Shown here: piece after piece, positions 55,140-64,000 of the stretch
Layout: every line of letters starts with the position of its first letter
Position numbering within the stretch: the stretch's first letter is position 1
DNA from: Thermoguttaceae bacterium
GTDB lineage: Bacteria > Planctomycetota > Planctomycetia > Pirellulales > Thermoguttaceae
Direction: 5' to 3'
DNA: 64,000 bases
NCBI GenBank assembly: GCA_025060325.1
Contig: JANXBW010000002.1
Location: forward strand, 62,001 to 126,000
Made by a program: the position numbers and the translations under genes
Notes under the pieces: generated by a model
What the model was told of the DNA's origin: nothing
Seen by the model: the letters and a program-made list of their open reading frames with translations, nothing else
Database searches by the model: none

Positions 55140-56212
55140 GTAGGAACGGGAACCTCGTCCACAAGCCGGGCCAACAGCGCCTCCACAGCTGATCGTTGTT
55201 CCCCATGCAAGTAACCTTTCGGAATGACCCGGTGAGCTAGGACAGGCACAACTAATCTTTTGACGTCATCTGGCACAACATAGTCCCGACCATTGACAAA
55301 AGCCAAAGCCTGGCTTGCCCGATACAGGGCCAAGCTTCCCCGGACACTAACACCCACATGGAGGTCCGGCGATCTTCGCGTCGCATTGACGATATCCAAA
55401 ATGTAATCGACGATGGCCGGTTCCACGTGGACCTCCCGCACTGCCGCCTGGAGAGCCAATACCTGTTGACAATCCAGCACTGGTTCTAGTTCATCAACGG
55501 GTTGACCAAGCTTGTGGGCTTCGATGAGTGTTCGCTCGCTATCTCGGTCCGGATAACCCACCGAGATACGAAGAAGAAACCGGTCCAGCTGACTTTCCGG
55601 CAAAGGATAAGTGCCCTCGAACTCAAGCGGGTTTTGGGTGGCAATTACCATAAACGGCTCCGGCAGCGGCAGGGTTTGGGCGTCGATGGACACCTGCCGC
55701 TCCGCCATTGCCTCAAGAAGGGCACTTTGTGTCCGCGGGGTAGTTCGATTAATCTCGTCTGCCAGGACGATGTTGGCAAAAATCGGGCCTGGCACGACCA
55801 CAAATTTCTGCGCCTTGGGGTCGTAAATGCTACTGCCGGTGATGTCCGCCGGCATGAGGTCCGGAGTAAACTGCACGCGGTGAAAAGTGCCAGTAACACT
55901 CTTCGCTAAAGCCTTGCCGATGAGTGTTTTGCCGACACCAGGGACATCTTCAAGCAAAACGTGCTCGCCCGCGAGGAGAGCAACGACACACATCCTCACA
56001 ACATCGGCTTTTCCTAAGACAACGCGGTTGACATTGGCTTCCAACCGCTGAATAAGCTCCGTAGCCTCCCAACGCTCCAGCTGTAGGACACCATCTTGCC
56101 CATCCACCGACAAACTTCCTTTTTCGACTAGCAGTCCTTTCACCACACCCTTTCTTGGCGGCGCCACACATGCCACCCGAGCTTGCTTCTGTGACGAGTT
56201 TTCGCCCTCCAA
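55136..56212 (-). CDS. MoxR-family AAA ATPase
   Basis: A 358-residue AAA+ ATPase. Walker A EDVPGVGKTLIGKALAKSV near residue 95, Walker B NIVLADEINRTTPRTQSALL, and sensor 1 FMVIATQNPLEFEGTYPLPE, followed by the arginine-finger segment ESQLDRFLLRISVGYPDR. The lid domain has VGVSVRGSLALYRASQALAF. The first 45 residues are not conserved, so the true start may be internal. First gene of the moxR-DUF58-TgpA operon, acting as the chaperone-like ATPase of that set. Confidence 0.93.
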   Translation of the reverse strand: MEGENSSQKQARVACVAPPRKGVVKGLLVEKGSLSVDGQDGVLQLERWEATELIQRLEANVNRVVLGKADVVRMCVVALLAGEHVLLEDVPGVGKTLIGKALAKSVTGTFHRVQFTPDLMPADITGSSIYDPKAQKFVVVPGPIFANIVLADEINRTTPRTQSALLEAMAERQVSIDAQTLPLPEPFMVIATQNPLEFEGTYPLPESQLDRFLLRISVGYPDRDSERTLIEAHKLGQPVDELEPVLDCQQVLALQAAVREVHVEPAIVDYILDIVNATRRSPDLHVGVSVRGSLALYRASQALAFVNGRDYVVPDDVKRLVVPVLAHRVIPKGYLHGEQRSAVEALLARLVDEVPVPT

Positions 56213-57030
56213 AAGTTATGCGGACTCGAATGCGGCCCCAAGCACCCAAAGCGGACGTATTTTGCCGGAGGCGTCACCTATCAGCCGCCCCCCTAACTGG
56301 GCGGAGCGAGAGTTCAGTCCTAAGCACCCTGCTAAGCCCGGGTGTTAAGTAACCACTTGGCGGCTCAACCCGTATGACTCACAAACTGCCTTACCGGGCA
56401 ACGGCGCACGGCTACATTCGCAGTCGGCTCGCACGCCGGCTGGTCCCGCTGTACCGACCCAATAGCTCAAAGCCTACGAAACTAACCCCTTAGGCCGAGC
56501 TCCCAGACCGTCCAGCCGTTGGTTACTTGCTGAATTCTACGGTTGAGATCACACGCCGCATGGATCGCCAGCTCACCACCCCATTTTCGCTGGCCAACAC
56601 TCAGTTGATTGAGGGCGGAATGCTCCTGCGCCGTTGCGCGCGGAGCCAACGCCGGCGACCGCGGTACTTCCACATAGACCGGGAAACCCGTCGAACACGC
56701 AGCTCGCCTGAAAGCTTGAAACCCCCAGGGCAGCACTCGGTGAGAGAGGCACTATCATCATAGCCCAAATAACGGGCCGGAAGTAAGGAGAGCTACCCCT
56801 ACCGACCCTTGGGGGGAAAACTCGCGGGCAAGACAGGACCAAAAGGCCTGGCGGCCAGGGGCCAGCGGATTTCGGAGAAATGAAAAGGGCAGCGTGCCAC
56901 CGTTAGCGCCGCGTCACTCTGAAGGGGCGACAGTCCCCCTTTAGGTAGCGCATCACCTTAAAGTACGGCCTTAAGTCTACCCCCTCGGGGCGTCCCGAGG
57001 CCAATGCCAACCAGCCCGTACCCGATCGGG
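56213..57030. other. spacer with small dyads downstream of fabH
   Basis: About 820 bp, no gene. A 6-bp hairpin AAGGGG/CCCCTT (56922-56927 and 56936-56941) lies about 90 bp beyond the fabH stop. An imperfect CTTTAGGT/ACCTTAAAG pair follows at 56939-56964. They may end the fabH transcript but lack T-runs. The moxR promoter must also lie here. Confidence 0.4.
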
Positions 57031-58086
57031 TTACCACCGAAGGAGTACTGTCCCCCAAGCGAGTCCCGCTCCAAACCCGCTAAGAAGAACGAGATCTCCT
57101 CTTCTTATTCGCCCCTCATCAACCGCCTCGTCCAAAGCTAGAGGGATACTGGCAGAGGAGGTGTTCCCGTACCGGTCAACATTGTTAAAAACTCGGGCCG
57201 GATCGATCCCCAGGCTGTCAACCGCTGATTGGATAATCCGCATATTAGCTTGGTGGAAAATGAATAGTCGAATATCCTCGAGTTTAACCTTGGCAGCTTG
57301 GAGAACCTCGGCGATTGTCTGGGATTGAAGCCGGATAGCCCACTTAAATACAGGCCGGCCTTCCATCTTCAAGTAGAAGGAACCATTTTGGGAGGCGTCC
57401 GGCCCGAATGGGTACCGTGTACCGCCGACTTTCCGGAAAAGCAGGTCCGCCCCGGAGCCATCGGCTCCCAAAGCGTAAGCCAGAAGCCCTTGATCCGGGT
57501 CGCCTGGCCCCAACAGGACGGCCCCAGCCCCGTCGCCAAAAAGCGGGAAGGTCTGCGCATCGCGTGGATCCACGACTCGCGAGTTGCAGTCCGCCCCGAT
57601 GACCAAGACGCGGCGGTGACATCCGCCGAGAACAAAGTGCATCCCAGTAACAAGCGCGTACACAAAACTTGCGCACGCCGCCTGAAGATCCATGGCCGGC
57701 GCTGTAAGACCGAGCCGGTCCTGCACCAAGCAAGCCGTTGACGGCAACAAGTAATCGGGGGTATACGTTCCCACAATTACAAGATCGATTTCCTCGCGAC
57801 GGACACCAGATTTCGCAAGGCATCGTTCCGCTGCCTCGACCGCCAAGTCACTTGTAGCAACATGGGGAGGGGCATGCCGCCGCTCTAAAATGCCTGTCCT
57901 TTGCACTATCCACTGTGCGTCATATCCCAGGGTGGCCAAATCCTCGTTACGAATTGATTGCGCCGGGACACTGCTTCCCACTGCGAGTATTTGCACGCCC
58001 AACAGCGTCCCGACGCGCGAAGGTTTCAGCCCCACAATCCTGTCCTTAAGGCCACTCTGTCCGGGAAGATCACCAGGGCCACTCAT
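57031..58086 (-). CDS. fabH: 3-oxoacyl-ACP synthase III
   Basis: Condensing enzyme that starts fatty acid synthesis by joining acetyl-CoA and malonyl-ACP. 351 residues with a 30-residue N-terminal extension. Catalytic triad: Cys in MDLQAACASFVYALVTGMHF, His in LFIFHQANMRIIQSAVDSLG, and Asn in NNVDRYGNTSSASIPLALDE. GDGAGAVLLGPGDP and VLLSGFGAGLAWGTVLLRW are the usual late motifs. It stands alone without acpP, fabD or plsX. Substrate range (straight or branched starter) cannot be read from the sequence. Confidence 0.94.
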   Translation of the reverse strand: MSGPGDLPGQSGLKDRIVGLKPSRVGTLLGVQILAVGSSVPAQSIRNEDLATLGYDAQWIVQRTGILERRHAPPHVATSDLAVEAAERCLAKSGVRREEIDLVIVGTYTPDYLLPSTACLVQDRLGLTAPAMDLQAACASFVYALVTGMHFVLGGCHRRVLVIGADCNSRVVDPRDAQTFPLFGDGAGAVLLGPGDPDQGLLAYALGADGSGADLLFRKVGGTRYPFGPDASQNGSFYLKMEGRPVFKWAIRLQSQTIAEVLQAAKVKLEDIRLFIFHQANMRIIQSAVDSLGIDPARVFNNVDRYGNTSSASIPLALDEAVDEGRIRRGDLVLLSGFGAGLAWGTVLLRW

Positions 58087-58418
58087 GTCGGCAAGTCCTG
58101 AGAATTTTCGCTGACGCTATCCGACCAAAGGGTGATCAATCTCCACTCGCTTTTTCAATTCCCCCTGCTTTCTCCAAAGTAACTAGACCTCCCAGGGCCA
58201 CCTCGCGCTTCGACCAATAAGGCGTAGAGAATACCAAGCCCAGGGAAACTACAACACACGAGAAATGAAAAATCCTCGATCTGATAGCCTTGCTTGGTTG
58301 TCGTCGGTTGGCAGCTTGCAGGGCTCGCGCAGCTCCAATGTGATTCGCGGCTAGCCGGCTGTTCTCCTGCTTGTGCCACCGGAACCTATTACGCCCTCGC
58401 CCCTGCTGTTACGAGACA
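58087..58418. other. spacer between dcd end and fabH start, nothing recognised
   Basis: About 330 bp; one short minus-strand frame with shadow-like composition. Contains the fabH promoter by position. Confidence 0.35.
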
Positions 58419-58961
58419 CTATGGTTCTCGTGTCTCCGAACGGCCGAGCAATTCCTTGTAAAGAAGGCTCGGTTGGATGTCGGTATTGTTCTGGTATTTA
58501 TCGCTAGAATACTCATGATAACTTCCCCTTATGTCGTGGTAAAAAATTTGACAAATGCCCACCCCCGGATAGATCCGGACAGGGTGAATCGCAAACATCT
58601 CCAGGGTCCAATACCCGCAAAAACCCACGTCGCCAAAGCCGGCTGTAACGTGGACAAAAAGTCCAAGCCGGCCAATTGAAGACCGGCCTTCAATCATAGG
58701 CACGAAACCGTGGGTTTCAGTTCTTTCCACGGTCCGTCCCAAGTACAGTCGAAACGGCTCAAGAACCAATCCTTCTTCCGGAATGACGATCCGCCTTGTG
58801 CGGGCCGGCTTCTTCATGTCGAGAATTTCTTCGTCGTACACGAGAAGTTCATTATGAAGGGTCAAATTGTAGCTATTCGGATTAAGGTTCCGCTCGTTGA
58901 AAGGCTCAATGATAATCTTGGTGCCAAGGTTTGCCCTAATTTCCTCTCCGGAGAGGATCAT
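58419..58961 (-). CDS. dcd: dCTP deaminase
   Basis: Deaminates dCTP to dUTP for thymidylate synthesis. 180 residues, family length. N-terminal MILSGEEIRANLGTKIIIEP, then NLNPNSYNLTLHNELLVYD. Core motif EGRSSIGRLGLFVHVTAGFG with GDVGFCGYWTLEM, whose Glu is the catalytic base, distinguishes it from dUTPase. AGGA lies ahead of the ATG. Divergent from folE. Whether it is mono- or bifunctional (dCTP deaminase plus dUTPase) cannot be settled by eye. Confidence 0.92.
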   Translation of the reverse strand: MILSGEEIRANLGTKIIIEPFNERNLNPNSYNLTLHNELLVYDEEILDMKKPARTRRIVIPEEGLVLEPFRLYLGRTVERTETHGFVPMIEGRSSIGRLGLFVHVTAGFGDVGFCGYWTLEMFAIHPVRIYPGVGICQIFYHDIRGSYHEYSSDKYQNNTDIQPSLLYKELLGRSETREP

Positions 58962-59403
58962 CTTTTTTTGTTCCTGGGTCTACGTGTGTCGGAGATCTTC
59001 AATACGAGTCGCGCTTGAGGGGATAAAAGCAAACCGTACAACGCCTCCTATAGAGGAACCGAGAGCCTCGCTTAATTGCGCTAAGTTTCCGACTATAGTG
59101 ATCAAGTAGCTTGGATAGCCGCCGGGAGAGACAACCCCGTCCCATCTGTGCCGCGTATATAACTCAGTGTTGATGGCGGTTGAGGAACGGGTCGTTTGGA
59201 AAGGAAGCCCAAATTATCGCTAAGAGGGGGCGATCATCGCAATCACAGCTCCCCCAAGCGGACGCTGGGCAATCACCAGTTTTTTGCCAACTGCGACTTA
59301 TAATTTCGCGAAAGATTCTCAAGAACGGGTGCTGACGTGTTCGGTGGCTGTCTCGGACCTAGCCACTGGAGAGGCAAACAGTCTCAGTTTGGGTTGTCCG
59401 TCC
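58962..59403. other. divergent spacer dcd-folE
   Basis: About 440 bp holding both promoters. The folE frame is open back to a TTG at 59284, so part of this spacer could be coding. No structured RNA motif recognised. Confidence 0.35.
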
Positions 59404-60117
59404 ATGAATCGGGATGCAGGGCGTTTCCAGTACCGGGACTCTGAGGCGACCACTCACCTTGGTGAGGACGAGAACCCACCGCAGGGGGATCAGGGTGCAT
59501 CGGGTGATGGGTGGTCCACCCGGGCTTACAAGGCAATTAAGCCTCATACGGTTGATCAAGCCCGGATAGCTCGCGCCGTACGGGAAATCCTAATTGCGAT
59601 CGGGGAAGACCCTGATCGCGAAGGACTGCGTGAGACCCCGGGGCGAGTTGCCCGGATGTACGCCGAGCTGTTTAGCGGCCTCCACGAAGACCCGGCCATT
59701 CAGCTGCAGAAGTTCTTCAGCGAGTCATATGACGAGATTGTCCTCGTTCGGGACATAACCTTTTGCAGTATGTGTGAGCATCACCTTCTGCCGTTTATGG
59801 GAAAGGCCCATATCGCCTACCTTCCCAACGGCCGCGTTGTCGGGCTGAGCAAGCTCGCCCGCGTGGTTGACGTGGTGGCCCGGCGGCCACAAGTTCAGGA
59901 AAGGATGACCGAAACGATCGCGGACTTATTAGTGACGCACTTGGAAGCCAAAGGGGTGGCTGTAGTCCTGGAGGCTATTCACACCTGTATGAGCATTCGC
60001 GGGGTGAAAAAGCCGGAGTCGATCTGTGTCACGTCGGCGATGCGCGGCGTTTTCCGATCCAATTTGTCGACCCGGGCGGAGGTCTTGTCGCTCATCTTCG
60101 GTAACCGAGGGGGTTAA
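59404..60117 (+). CDS. folE: GTP cyclohydrolase I
   Basis: Converts GTP to dihydroneopterin triphosphate for folate synthesis. The conserved domain begins at [20 protein letters not shown], continues with [20 protein letters not shown], the zinc site [40 protein letters not shown], and [20 protein letters not shown]. The zinc Cys and His residues are all present. About 50 nonconserved residues precede the domain from the ATG at 59404. No start has a good ribosome-binding site, and a TTG at 59284 would add 40 more. Followed by the large oxidoreductase on the same strand after 375 bp. Confidence 0.93.
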   Translation: MNRDAGRFQYRDSEATTHLGEDENPPQGDQGASGDGWSTRAYKAIKPHTVDQARIARAVREILIAIGEDPDREGLRETPGRVARMYAELFSGLHEDPAIQLQKFFSESYDEIVLVRDITFCSMCEHHLLPFMGKAHIAYLPNGRVVGLSKLARVVDVVARRPQVQERMTETIADLLVTHLEAKGVAVVLEAIHTCMSIRGVKKPESICVTSAMRGVFRSNLSTRAEVLSLIFGNRGG

Positions 60118-60492
60118 AAGTCCTGAGTTTTTTCGGCTTCGGAAACTTGCCCGGCCTTTGCCAAAGCTTTCCAGCTCATTATGGGGCGAACCCAGTGTTG
60201 GAACCCAGCCTGGGCCTGCGGGTGAGCACGGTCCCCCAGGTTGCGTTTGGGCATCTACAAAGTATCTTTGGTGCCCGAACTTTAAGCTGCCGTGGTGTTC
60301 CTTGTCACGGAACCGATGTCGCTCACCGCGATAATCTAGGGGCAAACTTCGCCCAACCCGGGTCGGCCCCGCCTCACCAGCTAGAGCGTTCGGGGAACCT
60401 GGTGACAGCCCTGCTGCCTGAGTAGGCTATTATTATGGCCTCCCGGCTTGGTGGTCCGCTGGTGATCGTGTCCTCACGGTAAGGGCTCGTCA
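60118..60492. other. spacer between folE and the oxidoreductase gene
   Basis: 375 bp with one open plus-strand frame (60147-60425) of shadow-like composition and no ribosome-binding site. No terminator seen. Confidence 0.35.
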
Positions 60493-63400
60493 ATGGTTTA
60501 TTCGGCAACCGAGCGGACGCGTGTACAGGACGATCTTCGCGGCCTCGTGGCCGGCGATGTCCGCACCCATCCGCTCTTTTGCAGCCTTTATGCCTCCGAC
60601 GGCAGCATCCTCTGGCAAGAGCCGTTGGCGGTGGTCCGTCCCAGTCGGGTGGAGGATGTTATCGCCTGTATTCGTTACGCGCAGGAGCGAAAGATTCCGC
60701 TTATTCCCCGAGGTGCGGGATCAGGGACCGCAGGCGGGGCTATCGGGCAGGGAATTATTCTCGATTTTTCTCGGTACTTTCGCCGCGTTGTTACAACCCC
60801 GGGGGGAAATATTCAGGCCGCAGCAGGCGCCACGATTGAGCGGATCAATCAGGGGCTCCGCCCCTTGGGCCGCCACTTGCCGTGGAAGACATCGGGCGGG
60901 TGGACAAGCACCATTGGCGGAGTGGTGGCCCGCGCCGCCTTGCCTTGGGCTTACCTTCGCTACGGCGGGATTGAAGACTACATCGTTTCCCTCCAAATAG
61001 TGCTCGCGGACGGCTCGCTAGTAGACCTTCCCAACCGGTGCACTTCTCCTTCTGAAGGATCTTACCAGGGGAAAAATCACACCGACTGGTGGGGTCGGTT
61101 GACGAAGACCTTAGAAAAAAACCAACGAGCTATCTTCCAAGAGCAGTCAACACCGCAACGAAGTTGGTGCGGCTTGCGTCTTCGAGCATCGTTGGCAAGC
61201 TCCGGGCTGGTTGACAGCCACGCTGTTGAGGCGCACGGGCAGCCAAGCGAAGGTATCCGATCGCCGAGCACAAATAAGTTTCTTTTCTTCTCCGGCGAGG
61301 CCCCTTGTTCCGCGCTTCCAGGCTCAACAGATACTTCAATGCACCCTATTAAAGATGCAGCTGTTGACGACACCGCTCATCCGTCGACAACTGCTGATCA
61401 GTCGAAGTCGAGTTTGCCTCTTAATGCCGCCCAGCTTTTCATCGGGTCGGAAGGAATTCTGGGCCTAATAACGCAAGTGGAGATCGCGCCTCCGCCAATC
61501 CCACCAGCACAGGGATCCGCTGTCTTTTTCTTCGAGAGCCTCGACGAGGCTCTACAAGCTGCCGGCGCCGCAGTTGTGGTTGAGCCGGCCGGAACGGCCC
61601 TCCTGGACCATAGACATCTTTCGCTTGCCCGGGAAAGCGAGCCACGCTTGGCCGCCGTCATTCCTCGGGAAGCACAGTTTGCCCTTTTTGCAGAACTTGA
61701 GGCGGAGACCACTCGGAGTCTGCGTCAAAAAATCGATGAACTCCGCGCGGCTGTGCAAAGTGTGGCCAAAAGTTTAGGTCCCGGTGTGGCGGCGGCTGAG
61801 CCGTGGGATCGTCAACTGGTTGATCGGCTGGCGGAACCCGTTCCGGCGGCCCTGTATCGTTCGCGAAGTGGTGGTCGGCCAGTGGCCTTCCTCGACACTT
61901 TGGCTGTGCCACCCAATCAGCTCGAAAGCTTTCTTTCGGCCTTGTTTGGTTGCCTGCGGCGGGCTGAGTTAACCGCTGCTACCTACTGTCACCCTTTAGA
62001 TGGACGCGTGTTTATTAGGCCCATTGTGGACTTATCCGACCGTGACCAGCGGGCGAAGCTCCTATGCCTGGCTGAAGAGGTCTACCACGCGGTTTTGGAC
62101 CACCACGGCTCGATCGTTGCCGGCGGTGGGTGGGGACTCGTGCGAACTTCCTACGTGGACTGGCAATTTCCTCAGCTGGGTCGGGTTTTTGCCGAGATCA
62201 AGGCCATTTTCGATCCGGAATGTGTTCTCAACCCAGGCAAACTGGTAGGAGGATTGCCACGGGAAAATTTTCGCGAACTGCTTCAGGCAGGTCTTATCCT
62301 CCGGGGTCAGGCCGGAGAGCATAGAGGCGAAAAAGACCCGTGTACAGATCGGCGAAAACGGTCGCGCGCTCGCCGGGAGCCCTCGGCCCAAGCGACTCTT
62401 GCAGAAGCGGAGGCTAAGGCTTTAAAACCGCTGGCTACAACGTGCTTTGCTTGCGGCGGTTGTCGCCACCAATGGCAACCCGGCCGGATGTGCCCAGTAT
62501 TTCGCTTCCTCCCTGCCGAAGAGGCCTCCCCGCGGGCGAAGGCCAACCTGCTACTTGGCTTACTTTCGCAGGAAAATCCCGCTCGGCAAATGGCTTCCGC
62601 CCAGCTGCGGGAAATCGCCGACTTATGCGTCCACTGCCATATGTGTTCTGCGGAATGCCCAGCGGGCGTGTCTGTACCCGAGCTTGTGCTTGAACTCAAA
62701 GGACACCATGCGGCCTCAGCTGGGCTATTGTTTTCCGACTGGGTAATGGCCCGATTGGATCTCTTTGCCGGATGGGCCCTTAAGGCACCGCGGGTTGCCA
62801 ACTGGGCCCTGCAGACCCGCTGGGTTCGCTGGCTGTTGGAAAAACTGCTCGGCCTGGCTCAAGGCCGGTATATTCCACCGGTAGCCAGCCGGTCTTTTGT
62901 CCACCTGGCCACACGAAACCGCTGGAGTATTCCCACACGGCATCGTGGTCCGGCCGTCGCCTATTTTTGCGATCTATTCGTCAACTATTTTGCCCCGCAA
63001 CTTGGTCAATTGTTCGCCAAGGTACTAGAACATAATGGCGTAGCGTTCTTCGTTCCGGAAAAACAGCATCAAGCTGGGGTACCGGCGATTGCCTCGGGAG
63101 CTGTGGACATTGCCAGGCGGCTGATCCGCCGGAATAGCCGCGTTTTGGCTCAGGCCGTGCGACTGGGCTACCAAGTCGTGGCAACAGAGCCGGCGGCGGC
63201 TCTGGCATTGAAGAAAGAGTATCCGCTCCTTGATTCCTCGGCGGATACTCAATTGGTTGCGGAGAGCACGACGGAAGCATGTAGCTATTTGTGGATGCTC
63301 CATCAAGAGGGAAGGTTACAGCTTGACTTCCGCCCGGTCCCGTTGACGGTCGGTTACCATCAGCCTTGCCGCTCGCGAGCTTTGGGAGTCGGTCGGCCGG

Positions 63401-63723
63401 CAGAGAACCTTTTGCGGTTGATCCCTGGTTTACAGCTCCTCCCCATTCCCGATGCCTGCTCCGGTATGGCGGGAACATTCGGGCTGAAGGCAACCAATTA
63501 TCGCGCAAGCCTTCGCGGGGGTTTCCCGCTTGTTGCCACCCTCCGCCAGCCGCAGTTTCAAGCAGTGGTCACCGAATGTAGCGCGTGTAAAATCCAATTG
63601 GAGCAAGGAACAGGCAAGCCAGCGCTTCACCCCATCGAACTCTTGGCCTGTGCATACGGGTTTATCCCGTTGGAGAGCCTGTTAAGACCGCCAGGTCACT
63701 TCCCGATAAGGCAAGCCGATTAA
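60493..63723 (+). CDS. FAD-linked oxidase fused to Fe-S/CCG heterodisulfide-type domain
   Basis: A 1076-residue GlcD-GlcF-like fusion. The FAD-binding PCMH domain begins with VVRPSRVEDVIACIRYAQER and IPRGAGSGTAGGAIGQGIIL. After an unusual Ser-rich stretch (about 180-310) comes LFIGSEGILGLITQVEI. The FAD C-terminal domain ends in PECVLNPGKLVGGL. Two Fe-S clusters follow: CFACGGCRHQWQPGRMCP (about 650) and CVHCHMCSAECPAGVSVPEL (about 712). CCG-type domains hold HQPCRSRA (about 956) and ECSACKIQLEQG (about 1027). This layout fits oxidation of a 2-hydroxyacid such as lactate or glycolate with electrons passed to the quinone pool. AAGGG precedes the ATG. The substrate is inferred from family only. 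Confidence 0.88.
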   Translation: MVYSATERTRVQDDLRGLVAGDVRTHPLFCSLYASDGSILWQEPLAVVRPSRVEDVIACIRYAQERKIPLIPRGAGSGTAGGAIGQGIILDFSRYFRRVVTTPGGNIQAAAGATIERINQGLRPLGRHLPWKTSGGWTSTIGGVVARAALPWAYLRYGGIEDYIVSLQIVLADGSLVDLPNRCTSPSEGSYQGKNHTDWWGRLTKTLEKNQRAIFQEQSTPQRSWCGLRLRASLASSGLVDSHAVEAHGQPSEGIRSPSTNKFLFFSGEAPCSALPGSTDTSMHPIKDAAVDDTAHPSTTADQSKSSLPLNAAQLFIGSEGILGLITQVEIAPPPIPPAQGSAVFFFESLDEALQAAGAAVVVEPAGTALLDHRHLSLARESEPRLAAVIPREAQFALFAELEAETTRSLRQKIDELRAAVQSVAKSLGPGVAAAEPWDRQLVDRLAEPVPAALYRSRSGGRPVAFLDTLAVPPNQLESFLSALFGCLRRAELTAATYCHPLDGRVFIRPIVDLSDRDQRAKLLCLAEEVYHAVLDHHGSIVAGGGWGLVRTSYVDWQFPQLGRVFAEIKAIFDPECVLNPGKLVGGLPRENFRELLQAGLILRGQAGEHRGEKDPCTDRRKRSRARREPSAQATLAEAEAKALKPLATTCFACGGCRHQWQPGRMCPVFRFLPAEEASPRAKANLLLGLLSQENPARQMASAQLREIADLCVHCHMCSAECPAGVSVPELVLELKGHHAASAGLLFSDWVMARLDLFAGWALKAPRVANWALQTRWVRWLLEKLLGLAQGRYIPPVASRSFVHLATRNRWSIPTRHRGPAVAYFCDLFVNYFAPQLGQLFAKVLEHNGVAFFVPEKQHQAGVPAIASGAVDIARRLIRRNSRVLAQAVRLGYQVVATEPAAALALKKEYPLLDSSADTQLVAESTTEACSYLWMLHQEGRLQLDFRPVPLTVGYHQPCRSRALGVGRPAENLLRLIPGLQLLPIPDACSGMAGTFGLKATNYRASLRGGFPLVATLRQPQFQAVVTECSACKIQLEQGTGKPALHPIELLACAYGFIPLESLLRPPGHFPIRQAD

Positions 63724-63753
63724 AGCCCAGCGGACATTTTGTCTGGGGTTTAG
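63724..63753 (+). terminator. possible terminator after the oxidoreductase gene
   Basis: Right after the stop codon, AAAGCCCAG and CTGGGGTTT can pair with one mismatch around a short centre containing ACATTTTGT. The position suits a transcription terminator, but the stem is imperfect and the T-run short. Confidence 0.3.
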
Positions 63754-64000
63754 AAACCGGCACGCATCGGCGACGCAGCACAAGTGTTGTTGACCAGTGT
63801 AGGATCTGTGAGGGCTTTCGATTAAAGAATCGAAGCAGGAAGGCCGGTCCGAAAATCCTTGAAACAGGGGCCGCCATTCCGTCGACGCTAGCCTTTGGGC
63901 AAGCAGCGTTTCGATCGCGAATTGCTCCGAGTGGACTCCGAGCGGTGTGTCGGCTTTGCGGAATACTGCCCGTGTGGTTCAGTCGTTTACTGCCGGCGGA
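63754..64000. other. window end, nothing recognised
   Basis: The last 250 bp carry no convincing start or coding frame. Confidence 0.3.

Overview
The window looks like a chromosomal segment of a Planctomycetota bacterium, probably a Pirellulales or Thermoguttaceae relative. This placement is inference. It rests on the gene families present (xylose-isomerase-like TIM barrel, leucine-rich-repeat lipoprotein, FHA-GAF-SpoIIE phosphatase, Tyr/Pro/Thr-rich secreted protein, stand-alone DUF2344 protein beside RNase G, NrfHA), on moderately high GC, and on long intergenic spaces. No rRNA, tRNA, CRISPR array, transposase or phage gene was recognised.

Layout. (1) 0.16-6.1 kb: a minus-strand cluster of unrecognised genes, most of which are broken. 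Neighbouring frames join into sensible protein across at least eight frameshifts and one in-frame stop, while overlapping start/stop junctions survive. It reads as a decaying operon around a large coiled-coil protein. (2) 7.3-15.1 kb: a xylose-isomerase-family protein on the plus strand faces a minus-strand housekeeping block: hpf, a PTS IIA, ptsH, ptsI, a DUF2344 protein and RNase E/G. (3) 16.9-19.3 kb: a nickel/cobalt uptake set (DUF4198 protein, NikM/CbiM, small anchored NikL-like protein) without its ATPase. (4) 20.5-27.7 kb, plus strand: uvrA followed closely by three uncharacterised genes (DUF3592-like membrane protein, arrestin-like protein, P-loop NTPase), then a secreted repeat protein. 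(5) 27.9-31.6 kb: an exported flavodoxin-like protein divergent from nrfH-nrfA, the ammonia-forming nitrite reductase. (6) 31.8-45.6 kb: a membrane-anchored disordered protein, a TPR protein, ferrochelatase, an arsR-permease pair, aroA, a zinc-ribbon protein, an LRR lipoprotein, a methyltransferase and pyrB-pyrC. (7) 46-58.9 kb: the FHA-GAF-SpoIIE phosphatase, rfbD, a PsiE-like protein, an rfbC-like epimerase, a moxR-DUF58-transglutaminase operon, fabH and dcd. (8) 59.3-63.7 kb, plus strand: folE and a large FAD/Fe-S/CCG-domain oxidoreductase.

Much of the window is core metabolism (pyrimidine, aromatic amino acid, haem, fatty acid, dNTP and pterin synthesis), with an anaerobic nitrite respiration module and a regulatory PTS chain. 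The parts most worth a second look are the decayed 6-kb cluster, the genes behind uvrA, the metal-ligand change in the xylose-isomerase-like protein, the exported flavodoxin beside nrfHA, and several clean inverted repeats in the spacers.
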